NCBI GenBank assembly: GCA_035511075.1
Contig: DATKFW010000003.1
Coordinates: forward strand, 1 to 64,000
DNA: 64,000 nt
Source of the DNA: DATAUD01 sp035511075
GTDB lineage: Bacteria; Verrucomicrobiota; Verrucomicrobiia; Limisphaerales; Palsa-1400
Direction: 5' to 3'
Shown here: positions 25,701 through 38,892 of the stretch, piece after piece
Layout: every line of letters begins with the position of its first letter
How positions within the stretch are numbered: the stretch's first letter is position 1
The notes under the pieces: model-generated
The model's database searches: none
Told to the model about the DNA's origin: nothing
The model's input: the letters and a program-made list of their open reading frames with translations, nothing else
Translations under genes and position numbers: made by a program

Positions 25701-27341
25701 ACAGGCCAGCAAGTCGGCGGTTTGCCGTCCCAATTCGTCAAGACGATGGGGGTGGTCACCTGCCGCCAGCCCCGTCTGCTTTTCATCCAGGATGGGACGG
25801 ATGGCGTTCGCGTTTCGCTCGCGGAAGACGCCCAGGTGGAACTCGGAGACGAAGTGGAAGCGGTGGGATGGCCGCAACCGGACGGTTTCAGCGCCAAGCT
25901 CGGGGAAGCCGTCGTTCGGCGAATAGGCCGGGGCGTGCTGCCGACAGCGGTGCCCATTGATTTGTTGACCAATAACGCCAGCGACCTGGAACAGCAACGG
26001 GACGGGACGCGCGTTGAACTGGAAGCAGTGCTCATTGGCCAAAGCGTTGACCAATCGGTATGCGTCCTGAACCTCCAGGACGAGCGCTCGCAACAGGTTT
26101 TTTGCGCGTATCTTCCGCTGACCAAAGCGGAACAAACCTTCCACATCCCAGTGGGAAGTCGGCTCCGGCTGGAGGGAGTTTTTAAAACCATCCGCGACAA
26201 GGCGCCGGATGTGGACCAGGCGGCCACTTCCTTCGAGATGTATCTGAACTCGCCGGGGGACATCGTGGTGACCGCGCGGCCGACTTGGTGGAACTCGGAG
26301 CACGTGTTGTGGTTGGTCGCCACCTTTGCCGGTGTGCTGGCGATCGTGCTCGCCTGGGTGGGAATTTTGCGGAACCAGGTCCGGCAGCGGACGCACGATT
26401 TGAGATTAAAGATCAAGGATCACCAACAGGCGGAAAAAATGCTCGCGGCGGAAATCGTGGAACGCAAGCGTGTGCAGGCCCAAGCGGACAAAACGCACGA
26501 GCAATTGGTTGTGGCCGCCCGCCAGGCCGGGATGGCCGAGGTCGCCACCGCCGTGCTGCATAATGTGGGCAATGTCCTCAACAGCGTCAATGTTTCCGCC
26601 GTCCTTGCGACCAACGCGCTGCACAAATCCAAGACCGCCAATGTTTCACGCGTGGCCGCCCTCCTGACGGAACATGGGGCGGACCTGGGCCATTTCATGA
26701 CCCATGATCCCAAGGGGCGCTCCCTGCCGGATTATCTGACCAAACTGGGCGAGCATCTGGCAGAGGAAAAACGTTCCATTCTTGGCGAGATCGAATCGCT
26801 CAGCAACAACATCCAGCATATCAATGACATCGTGGCGATGCAGCAGGATTACGCCAAGGTCGGAGGGGTGACCGAAACGGTCATGGTCACCGATCTTATC
26901 GAGGATGCCTTTCGGATGAACCTATGCGGGCTGGAGCGCCACGATATCCATCTTTTTCGGGAATATGATGCGACCCACTCCCCTGCCATCACGGTCGAGA
27001 AACACAAGGTGTTGCAGATCCTGGTCAACCTCGTCAGCAACGCGAAATACGCTTGCTCGGAATCCAAACAACAGGAGAAGCGTCTAACCATTCGCGTCAC
27101 CAACGGAGATGACCGGATCAGGATAGCCTTCGCGGACAACGGTGTGGGAATCCAGGGTGAAAACCTGACCCGGATTTTCAGCCACGGCTTTACCACCCGT
27201 AAGAACGGCCATGGATTCGGCCTGCATAGCGCTGCTCTGGCCGCGCAAGAGATGGGCGGGACACTTCTGGCCTACAGTGAAGGTCCCGGGCGCGGCGCAA
27301 CCTTTACCCTGGAATTGCCGCTGTCACCAAAAGAATTATGA
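22788..27341 (+). CDS. Giant sensor histidine kinase with extracellular discoidin-like repeats
   Basis: The protein has 1517 residues from GTG 22788. A signal peptide (about 1-37) precedes three homologous modules (about 40-130, 225-325, 405-505). Each has a pattern like SRDPRDWKLLGSDDGGKTW followed by RLYRLEVDS and IQIAEVE, resembling discoidin/F5-8 carbohydrate-binding folds. Several OB-like beta domains follow (about 600-1150), then one transmembrane helix (VLWLVATFAGVLAIVLAWVG, about 1168) and a coiled coil. The kinase core begins with LHNVGNVLNSVNVS, an unusual H-box with the histidine in HNVGN. The ATPase domain has NLVSNAKYA, FADNGVGIQ and GHGFGLHSAALAAQEMGG. It overlaps the next kinase by ATGA. 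It probably detects polysaccharide outside the cell. Confidence 0.85.
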   Translation: MKVNPAAFKRAAPSVLLLWCLMIVAQAASPAAAGQPQRIVKRYTLVSSLGTENHDPTAWRLLGSNDRGETWTELDVRTNQAFAFRSQHLTFRVQNPGPFNTYRLEIDAKSDPSLSVDMSVQLAELILSGPLVNVDSEADLQPIITASCPHPVLGLPENAFDHDPSTKWVDLGLGSPNGCWLQIRYSVQSKTVVTDLTEANLLTHLSAEQEWLAKKGPALLDYMADASRPPRRLAGYALTTANDEPSRDPRDWKLLGSDDGGKTWAILDARINQRFTERFERRAFQLTNVAACRLYRLEVDSGVEPNSTIQIAEVEPLFVDAESNSLYSLVVEANADNPPLESVEMAFDGDPKTKWLVTIGNPAWIQWQCVPRDETMPVINQRQLERLARSLWADKLLQQPGIPQVAVTGYTLTSANDAKSRDPRDWKLEGSNNGGKSWQTLDVRRNEQFSERLQCREFHLASQASFQWFRLQIDSVYTPTNANSVQLAELGLLFADPAAATHLTVLVRAQGEYTPFETAENLFDNDPRGKWLDFTGPPATRSSWIEWRYAVGDGAPTINLDRDEISESPVARHPRFSVNAAVVFADPKAGAVGLIDQTAFALLELSPWPKQLAPGLRVHLTGELHANRGVLSLSDARLESVHSLPSIDDASSNLSDAADDPFATATITGKVEGVFSGPVYSGARVTTSNGPPLLVRVIGTAFPRLPSLDCSVSVHGVVERLLNEKGMLEPAVLWVATPQEISLAPEPLIHGSPSPGATNESPRLAGIAEVRDFSATQTNEEERVKIRGIITYIDLNLGDFYLQNGDDGILIYGQLNAGLYPCLSQEGDYVEVEVNVSAGSVLATSFARVLGKGSFPEPARPSWDRLMTGQYDSRWVEMEGVVTAIEKQRLTLSISGGQIIVWINQLDANALRSLSGSLVRVRGVCSPVVNERDQRLSVRMLLPSSEFVENLTPGRENPFNATSVPIAAVMGTGQQVGGLPSQFVKTMGVVTCRQPRLLFIQDGTDGVRVSLAEDAQVELGDEVEAVGWPQPDGFSAKLGEAVVRRIGRGVLPTAVPIDLLTNNASDLEQQRDGTRVELEAVLIGQSVDQSVCVLNLQDERSQQVFCAYLPLTKAEQTFHIPVGSRLRLEGVFKTIRDKAPDVDQAATSFEMYLNSPGDIVVTARPTWWNSEHVLWLVATFAGVLAIVLAWVGILRNQVRQRTHDLRLKIKDHQQAEKMLAAEIVERKRVQAQADKTHEQLVVAARQAGMAEVATAVLHNVGNVLNSVNVSAVLATNALHKSKTANVSRVAALLTEHGADLGHFMTHDPKGRSLPDYLTKLGEHLAEEKRSILGEIESLSNNIQHINDIVAMQQDYAKVGGVTETVMVTDLIEDAFRMNLCGLERHDIHLFREYDATHSPAITVEKHKVLQILVNLVSNAKYACSESKQQEKRLTIRVTNGDDRIRIAFADNGVGIQGENLTRIFSHGFTTRKNGHGFGLHSAALAAQEMGGTLLAYSEGPGRGATFTLELPLSPKEL

Positions 27342-30052
27342 TTGCCGACGGCGCAAAACTTTCCCCAAGAAAACCGGCCGACTCGGTCGACCCGGCTGCC
27401 AACGGCGCAAGCCACGATGGTTTGGATGCTTCGCGCATCTTGATCATCGATGACACCCGCGCGATTCACGAGGATTTTCGCAAAATCCTCACCGGCGTTC
27501 AAAAGGTCAGCCTCGAAGAGGAAGATGCCGCGTTATTCGGCGTTGAGGCCAGCCACGGTCCCCGCGCCACGTTCAAGATGGATTCCGCCTATCAGGGTAA
27601 CGAAGGACTGGCGCTGGTTCAGCGCGCCGTCAAAGAGGGCCGTTGCTACTCGATGGCGTTTGTTGATGTGCGAATGCCCCCTGGCTGGGACGGCATCGAG
27701 ACGGCCTCGCGATTGTGGATGGCCGACCCCGATCTCCAGTTAGTTATCTGCACCGCCTATTCGGATTATTCCTGGGACGCCATCGTCAAGCGCCTTGGGA
27801 ACCGCGACAGCCTCATGATCTTAAAAAAGCCCTTCGACGTCGTCGAGGTTCTCCAGCTTACGCACGCGCTGACCAAGAAGTGGCAGTTGACCAAGCAATC
27901 CGAATCCCGTTTCGCCGAACTGGAAGCCAGGGTGGACGAGCGAACCCTGGAATTGCGCGCCGTCAACCAAAGGCTGTTGCAGGATATCGCCCATCGCGAG
28001 CGCGCTGAGGCCCGGCTCGCGGCGTTTTCCAATCTCAGCCAACGCCTCAGCGCCACCAAAACCGCCAGGGAAGCCGCCGAGATCATCGTCCAAGTCGCCG
28101 ACAAGTTGCTCGGCTGGGATGCCTGCAGTTTCTCGCTGTATTCAGCCGCGGAGGACAAACTGCGAGAAGTGTTGGACATCGACACGGTCAATGGCCAGCG
28201 TTCCCCAAGTCCCTTGAGTAACGAGGAAATTACGCCAAGTGCTCTGGCGCGCCGGACGATCGAGAATGGTCCGCAGTTGATCTCGAAAGAAAACCCCGCC
28301 CAAATGATCCCGGACGGAATGCCTTTCGGCGCCAGTGGCCGTCCATCGGCGTCGATCCTCTATGTTCCGGTCCGGGATGCATCGAGAGTCATTGGAGTTT
28401 TGTCCATTCACAGTTATACCCCCGACGCCTATAATCGCCGTTGCCTGGAGACGCTCCAAAGTTTGGCGGACCATTGCGGCGGGGCCTTGGATCGAATCCG
28501 CGCCGAAGAAGCCCTGCACACCGCCCAGGAGCGGCTGGGCCATTTGCTTCGTCAAAGCCCTGCAATCATCTATTCGTTCAAGACCAATGGCGGCATAAGC
28601 ACGCCGAGCTGGGTGAGCGAAAACGTGGTCCAGCTTGTCGGCTATCCATCTGCCGATTGCAGCCACCCTGTCTGGTGGCCGGCGCATGTTCATCCGGCAG
28701 ATTGGGACCGCGTCTCGACCGAGCGTGCCGAGCACTCCCTCCAGGACGAGGCTACTCTCGAATATCGGCTTCGCCACAAGAACGGCGAGTACCGCTGGGT
28801 GCGGGACCAACGCAGGCGGGTGTCCAACGCCGACGGGACCTCCGCCGAAGTCGTCGGCACGTGGGTGGATGTCACTGCCCAAAAAGAACTCGAAGCGCAA
28901 CTGCGTCAGGCGCAAAAAATGGAAGCCGTTGGCCAACTGGCCGGCGGTGTGGCCCATGACTTTAACAATCTCCTGGCCGTCATCCTCGGCAACACCGAGT
29001 TGGTATTGATGGCGGCCGAATCCGAACTCTCGGAGCAAAACGTCCAGTGCCTCAAACACGTCACCTCGGCTTCGGAACGGGCTACCAAGCTGATCCGTCA
29101 GTTGCTGGCATTCAGTCGCAAGCAAATCCTGCATTCACAGCCCGTTAACCTTAACGAGGTCGTTGGCAACCTCACAAAAATGCTCAGCCGGATCATTACT
29201 GAGGACATCGAATTGCGATGCACTTATTCCCCCCAGTTGCCACTCGTCCAGGCGGACGTCAGCATGATCGAGCAAGTGCTCGTTAATCTGGTGGTCAACG
29301 CGCGCGACGCCATGCCGCAGGGGGGCCAACTCCGTATCCACACGGAAAAGCACACCTTCGCAGGTCGTTGCCAGGCGCATCCCGAGGCGCGATCCGGCGA
29401 CTTCGTCTGTTTGAGCGTGACTGACACCGGCACTGGGATCGCCGTCGAGCACTTGCCTCATCTGTTCGAGCCGTTTTTCACAACCAAAGAAGTCAGCAAA
29501 GGCTCCGGTCTTGGCTTGGCGACCATTCACGGCATCATCAAACAGCACCAGGGCTGGGTCGAAGTCTCCAGCCAACTTCAATCCGGCTCCACCTTCTTTA
29601 TCTACCTGCCCGCGCGCGGCGTGGCGCCCGCGCCGGAAAGCGAAAAGGTGAGCGAAGCGCCACTTCGGGGAGGCAGCGAAACGATTCTCCTGGTCGAAGA
29701 CGATGAAGCGGTGCGTTCGTTGACCCGCCACGTGCTTGAGAACTTTGGCTATCGCGTTCTGGTAGCCACCTCGGGACGCGAGGCCCTCGACCTGTGGGAG
29801 GCCGGCACGAGAGATTTCAATCTGCTGCTGACCGATATCATCATGCCACAAGGAGTCAGTGGCATTGAACTGGCCGAACAGCTTTGCGCGCAACGTCCCG
29901 GCCTCAAGGTCATTTACATGAGCGGTTATGGCGGGGATGCCGTCGCTGAAAAAGGCTGCATGGACGGGCGGCTAAAACATCGCTTGCTGCAAAAACCCTT
30001 CCGATCGCAGGAACTCATTGTGACCCTGCGCCAGTGCCTGGACGAACAGTAG
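27338..30052 (+). CDS. Hybrid sensor kinase: REC-GAF-PAS-HisKA-HATPase-REC
   Basis: The protein has 904 residues and is cytoplasmic, with no membrane segment. It has an N-terminal receiver (ILIIDDT to FVDVRMPPGWDG, with KKPF) at about 28-185, a coiled coil, a GAF domain (about 230-390) and a PAS domain with PAC motif (about 405-525). The kinase H-box is GGVAHDFNNLLAVILGN, and the ATPase domain has VVNARDAMP, VTDTGTGI and GSGLGLATIHGIIKQHQG. A C-terminal receiver (ILLVEDDEAVR to LLTDIIMPQGVSG, with QKPF) occupies about 785-900. The ATGA overlap with the giant membrane kinase suggests that kinase phosphorylates the N-terminal receiver. The final output protein is not in this window. Confidence 0.9.
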   Translation: MIADGAKLSPRKPADSVDPAANGASHDGLDASRILIIDDTRAIHEDFRKILTGVQKVSLEEEDAALFGVEASHGPRATFKMDSAYQGNEGLALVQRAVKEGRCYSMAFVDVRMPPGWDGIETASRLWMADPDLQLVICTAYSDYSWDAIVKRLGNRDSLMILKKPFDVVEVLQLTHALTKKWQLTKQSESRFAELEARVDERTLELRAVNQRLLQDIAHRERAEARLAAFSNLSQRLSATKTAREAAEIIVQVADKLLGWDACSFSLYSAAEDKLREVLDIDTVNGQRSPSPLSNEEITPSALARRTIENGPQLISKENPAQMIPDGMPFGASGRPSASILYVPVRDASRVIGVLSIHSYTPDAYNRRCLETLQSLADHCGGALDRIRAEEALHTAQERLGHLLRQSPAIIYSFKTNGGISTPSWVSENVVQLVGYPSADCSHPVWWPAHVHPADWDRVSTERAEHSLQDEATLEYRLRHKNGEYRWVRDQRRRVSNADGTSAEVVGTWVDVTAQKELEAQLRQAQKMEAVGQLAGGVAHDFNNLLAVILGNTELVLMAAESELSEQNVQCLKHVTSASERATKLIRQLLAFSRKQILHSQPVNLNEVVGNLTKMLSRIITEDIELRCTYSPQLPLVQADVSMIEQVLVNLVVNARDAMPQGGQLRIHTEKHTFAGRCQAHPEARSGDFVCLSVTDTGTGIAVEHLPHLFEPFFTTKEVSKGSGLGLATIHGIIKQHQGWVEVSSQLQSGSTFFIYLPARGVAPAPESEKVSEAPLRGGSETILLVEDDEAVRSLTRHVLENFGYRVLVATSGREALDLWEAGTRDFNLLLTDIIMPQGVSGIELAEQLCAQRPGLKVIYMSGYGGDAVAEKGCMDGRLKHRLLQKPFRSQELIVTLRQCLDEQ

Positions 30053-30061
30053 CGTCGGCCT

Positions 30062-30095
30062 CGCCGCTCCCGATCTATTGGGAACGGCGCATTTT
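30062..30095 (+). terminator. Probable intrinsic terminator after the kinase operon
   Basis: CGCCGCTCCC and GGGAACGGCG form a 10-position stem with one C-A mismatch and an 8-nt loop, followed by CATTTT. It starts ten bases after the stop of the hybrid kinase. Confidence 0.5.
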
Positions 30096-30177
30096 CAGGC
30101 TCGCGAATCATTAAAGGCGTGTGTAGCCTGCTCAGAGAAACCGTTGAGATGCCTGACTCATTTAAAACTGACGCTTT

Positions 30178-30900
30178 ATGCCGGTTGAAACTCTAAGCTG
30201 TCCGATGTGCGGCGCCGCGACGGCCACTGACGCCCCCCGTTGCGATCACTGCGGCGCGCGCCTGGCCACAGTGGCTTGCCCTTCCTGCTTTGGAATGATG
30301 TTTGTCGGCCAGCAGTTTTGCCCTCATTGCGGCGCCAAAGCGGATCGACAGGATTCCCCTGCCCCGGCCCCCCCGGAACCGTGCCCGCGCTGCAAGGCGA
30401 ACCTGGACGCCGTCGTCATCGGCGGCAGCAACCTGCGCGAGTGCCCCAAGTGCGAAGGCATCTGGACGGATGCGGAGACGCTTCGGCAAATCTGCGCCAA
30501 CCGCGAACAACAAGCGGCTGTGCTCGGAATGGCGACCCACTTGCCGACGAATGACGGCGTAGGCATTGAGAAGCAAATTCGCTATCTGCCCTGTCCGGTC
30601 TGCGGCGAGTTGATGAACCGGGTTAATTTTGCCAATTTTTCCAACGTGATCGTCGATGTCTGCCGCCAGCACGGCACCTGGTTTGATCGCGACGAACTCC
30701 GCCGGATTGTCGAATTTATCCGCGACGGCGGATTGGACAAAGCGCGCGCCAGGGAGATGGCCAACCTGGAGGAGGACCGGCGGATGGCCGCCGCGTCCCA
30801 ATTCACCGGCGGACACGACATTCCACCCGTGTTCGATGAGGATGTCCGGCACGGGGCCGTCTCGGCGGCTGCCCGGGTCTTGATCGATCTGCTTCGCTAA
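30178..30900 (+). CDS. Zinc-ribbon / zf-TFIIB-like protein
   Basis: The protein has 240 residues and is rich in CxxC pairs. The first two ribbons use CPMCG, CDHCG, CPSC and CPHCG (residues 7-52). A further pair is a zf-TFIIB-like module, CPRCK to CPKCEGIWTD (about 70-105), and another follows with CPVCGELMNRV to CRQHGTWFDRDEL (about 140-180). The C-terminus is a charged helix. Such proteins bind zinc structurally; nucleic-acid or protein binding is assumed, not shown. It is separated from the kinase operon by a terminator. Confidence 0.8.
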   Translation: MPVETLSCPMCGAATATDAPRCDHCGARLATVACPSCFGMMFVGQQFCPHCGAKADRQDSPAPAPPEPCPRCKANLDAVVIGGSNLRECPKCEGIWTDAETLRQICANREQQAAVLGMATHLPTNDGVGIEKQIRYLPCPVCGELMNRVNFANFSNVIVDVCRQHGTWFDRDELRRIVEFIRDGGLDKARAREMANLEEDRRMAAASQFTGGHDIPPVFDEDVRHGAVSAAARVLIDLLR

Positions 30901-30963
30901 TCCGGAATGGCGACGTTTCCAAGCCATCGGCTGTCAGTGATCCGCCGCAAAATATAAACTCCC

Positions 30964-31584
30964 ATGAGCAAACGCGCCATCGCCCATTTGAATTCCGATC
31001 CGGTGATGGCTGCATTGATCGAAAAAATCGGGCCCATACGGTTGCGCGGTCGCCGCCTCTCCCCTTTTCAGGCTCTCACGCATGCGATCATCCACCAACA
31101 GCTAAGCGGGAAGGCTGCCGGGACAATTCTTGAAAGATTCAAACTGCTGTTTTCTGACGACGGATTCCCCGCGCCCGGCGAGGTCGCCCGGACTTCCGTT
31201 GACCGGTTGAGAACGGCGGGTCTGTCCCGTCCCAAGGCTGCCTACATCATCGAGTTGGCCAAACGTTGCAATGCCGGCCTCCTGCCGAGCGTTGCTGATT
31301 GCGAACTTCTTCATGACGAAGAAATCATCGCCAGATTGACTGAGATCAAGGGCATTGGTCGTTGGACGGTGGAAATGTTTCTCATTTTCAATCTCGGCCG
31401 TCCGGATGTTCTGCCTGTTCACGACCTCGGCGTCCGTCGCGGGTTCCAGATCGCGCACCGCAAGCGCGATATGCCGACGCCGGAACAGTTGGCCGATCAC
31501 GGGGTCCGGTGGGCGCCTCATCGCACCCACGCCGCCCGTTACCTCTGGCGCGCGGCCGATTTCGTCGCCGATCCCAACGCCTGA
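30964..31584 (+). CDS. AlkA-like DNA-3-methyladenine glycosylase (HhH-GPD)
   Basis: This 206-residue base-excision-repair glycosylase removes alkylated purines such as 3-methyladenine from DNA. The helix-hairpin-helix reads IKGIGRWTVEMFLIF, and the catalytic aspartate is in VLPVHDLGVRRGF. An earlier conserved HAIIHQQLSGKAAGTI segment is typical of the AlkA/Mag1 group. It lacks the N-terminal beta domain of E. coli AlkA (282 residues), as do many bacterial DNA-3-methyladenine glycosylase 2 proteins. Confidence 0.88.
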   Translation: MSKRAIAHLNSDPVMAALIEKIGPIRLRGRRLSPFQALTHAIIHQQLSGKAAGTILERFKLLFSDDGFPAPGEVARTSVDRLRTAGLSRPKAAYIIELAKRCNAGLLPSVADCELLHDEEIIARLTEIKGIGRWTVEMFLIFNLGRPDVLPVHDLGVRRGFQIAHRKRDMPTPEQLADHGVRWAPHRTHAARYLWRAADFVADPNA

Positions 31585-31629
31585 AATTTGCCGTGTTGTG
31601 CGCCGCCGGGCTTCGTGCCATCGTGCGCC

Positions 31630-33261
<1,632 letters not shown>

Positions 33262-33292
33262 AAACATTCACAGGGTGGATATCACGGTGCGC

Positions 33293-35437
33293 TTATTTGG
33301 CATCGACAACACAGCGGAAACCCAGCGTGGCGGCGCGGTCTTTCCCGGGTGACATCAGCAATAACTTTCCGTGTTCGTTAAGCTTCGCGGAGTTTGGGAA
33401 ATACCACATGGAACCCTTCGGATGATAATGGCTGCCGCCGCGAACAATGGCGGCGCGCGTGTGCTCATCCAAATATTCGTCAGTCCACTCCCAGACATTG
33501 CCAGCCAGATCCATCACGCTAAAAGGACTCGCGCCTTGCGGGAAAGCATCCACATCAGCCGCAGGACGCACCGTCCGGCCATCGTCCGGCGGCGGAACAA
33601 GACTTGCGTTCCACTGGCCGCCCCAGGGATAAAGACGGCCGTCAGTGCCTTGCGCGGCGTATTGCCACTCCCATTCGTGTGGCAGGCGTTTCCCCGCCCA
33701 GGCGGCGTACGCGCGGGCGTCTTCCAACGAAACCCATGTCACCGGTTTGTTGCCCCACCCTTCCGGGTAGCTTGCGTTCTTCCAATCTTTGAGGAAATTA
33801 AAATCGTCGGGCGGATGGTAACCAGTCGCATCCAGAAACTCCTTGAACCGGGCGTTGGTCACAGGATAACGATCCATGTAAAATGGGGCCATGACCAGCC
33901 GCTGCAGATGATTGCGGCGCGGCGAATCTTCCCATGGATACTGCACATCCACCCCAACGTTGTCCTCGCCTTCAATCTCAATCCCGGATACCGCGAAATC
34001 AAACGGGCCGCCAGGAATCCTGACCATTCCGGACGGTGCGGTTTCAGCCGGTTTTGTCGCCTGGATCGGCTGTTGGTGTTGGGGAAGGAATTTCCATTCC
34101 GCCGAGAAGTTGGCCAGGCGCCTCTTCGCCAGCCTGTGCATTGCCCCAAGCAATGAGTCTGGAGCGCGGCTGGAATCGCCTTCCAACTCGAGTATCGCTC
34201 CATAGCCATTGGCTTCGATCCCGAAGTCCAGATCGGCGTAAGCTGTGCCATTATTCGTCGTTAATATCGGTTTTAATTCATCGCCGTTCCAAAGATCGAA
34301 ATAGCGCGCCCCGTCATCGCGCGGAACCCGGAGTTGCGAGCCTGAAATGTCGAATTCCGTCCGATTCACAATCGTCCACAGTGTTTGTTGCTTCGAAGGG
34401 AATTGGCTGGCGAAGACGCCTTTCTGTAACGTTGGAAAATGCGGTTCCCAATCCGGGCCCGCCAGCAGATCGGCATACGCGCGCTCAATGGTCGCGACGC
34501 GCCGGAGCGCCTCGGCGTCCCGGGGAGTAATGCCGTTCCAGATTCCCCAGACGTTCTCCCAGCTCTCGAATCCGACGCCGTTGAAGAAGGCGTGTTGAAG
34601 GTCGTCGGTATGATTGCGCCCCCAACGGTTACAGATGTTGACCATGTGCCGCGGCTCAAGCCATTTGTATTTGCTGACGGCCGGAGTGAAGCTGTAGTCC
34701 CAGTAACCCCAGGTCAGATTGTCCCACGGCAAATCCGATTCATCTTTCAAACCCACTTCCGGTTCGAAGGCCAGAATGCGGCCTGTCTGATCGGAAGCCT
34801 GGCGAAATTCCCTGGAAATGCCGGTCATCGTGTCGCCGTTGACTCCGTCAGCCCCAATTTGCTGGAGCATTCGGGCGACGGCGGTTGAGAGCGGGGCGCC
34901 TTCATCACGAGTGCCGATGTCCCAGGGCATCATGGGAAAAAGCACCTTGACGCCGCGGCGATGAAAATCCGCCACCATTTGGCGCGCGCCCTCAATACCG
35001 CCGGGCAACGCGCGAACCATGTCGAACTGATTGCGGGCGTCGATGCCAATGTTGCAATAAACGGCCCAGATCAGAACGCTGTCGATGCCGCCATAACGCT
35101 TTTCCAAATCATCGAGGTAGCGGTCAACCGTGTACTTGCCGGCCACAGGATCGTAGAAATACCGGTCTTCGACCATCATCTGCGGTTGGATAAAAGTGCG
35201 CTGGGTCCACTTTAATTCGGGCCGATCATATTCCGCCCCGTTATAATTCATCTTCTCCAGCTTCTCCCGGCGCCAGCGGCGCATCTCCGTGATCCATTGG
35301 GGAAAATCATCCGGCGCCGCCGGTCCAGCAATGGTCTCCTGCTGCATTGGCAGCGATGCGGTCCGCCCCTCGAGAACCGGGTAAGACAGGAGGAATGCCC
35401 CCAGCAACAGGTATTTCATGCGCCAACTATGATCCAT
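33293..35437 (-). CDS. Secreted TIM-barrel/FGE-fold (SUMF1) fusion protein
   Basis: The protein has about 714 residues from ATG 35437; ATG 35419 (MKYLLLGAFLLSYPVLEG) is also possible, and a signal peptide is present either way. Residues ~80-400 look like a glycosidase-type TIM barrel (DSVLIWAVYC, GVKVLFPMMPWDIG, ADGVNGDTMTG). Residues ~460-710 are a formylglycine-generating-enzyme fold (MVRIPGGPFDF, FYMDRYPVTNARFKEFLD, RLPHEWEWQYAAQG, MDLAGNVWEWTDEYL, GFRCV). The cysteine pair that makes true FGE catalytic is absent: the segment reads RGGSHYHPKGSMWYF. It probably does not make formylglycine. It lies just downstream of the PSCyt1/DUF1553 gene, overlapping the usual operon. Confidence 0.8.
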   Translation of the reverse strand: MDHSWRMKYLLLGAFLLSYPVLEGRTASLPMQQETIAGPAAPDDFPQWITEMRRWRREKLEKMNYNGAEYDRPELKWTQRTFIQPQMMVEDRYFYDPVAGKYTVDRYLDDLEKRYGGIDSVLIWAVYCNIGIDARNQFDMVRALPGGIEGARQMVADFHRRGVKVLFPMMPWDIGTRDEGAPLSTAVARMLQQIGADGVNGDTMTGISREFRQASDQTGRILAFEPEVGLKDESDLPWDNLTWGYWDYSFTPAVSKYKWLEPRHMVNICNRWGRNHTDDLQHAFFNGVGFESWENVWGIWNGITPRDAEALRRVATIERAYADLLAGPDWEPHFPTLQKGVFASQFPSKQQTLWTIVNRTEFDISGSQLRVPRDDGARYFDLWNGDELKPILTTNNGTAYADLDFGIEANGYGAILELEGDSSRAPDSLLGAMHRLAKRRLANFSAEWKFLPQHQQPIQATKPAETAPSGMVRIPGGPFDFAVSGIEIEGEDNVGVDVQYPWEDSPRRNHLQRLVMAPFYMDRYPVTNARFKEFLDATGYHPPDDFNFLKDWKNASYPEGWGNKPVTWVSLEDARAYAAWAGKRLPHEWEWQYAAQGTDGRLYPWGGQWNASLVPPPDDGRTVRPAADVDAFPQGASPFSVMDLAGNVWEWTDEYLDEHTRAAIVRGGSHYHPKGSMWYFPNSAKLNEHGKLLLMSPGKDRAATLGFRCVVDAK

Positions 35438-35456
35438 TTCACGATGGATACCCGAC

Positions 35457-38861
<3,405 letters not shown>

Positions 38862-38892
38862 ATAGGCCCCGCCGCCTCGCCAACCCGCCCCT

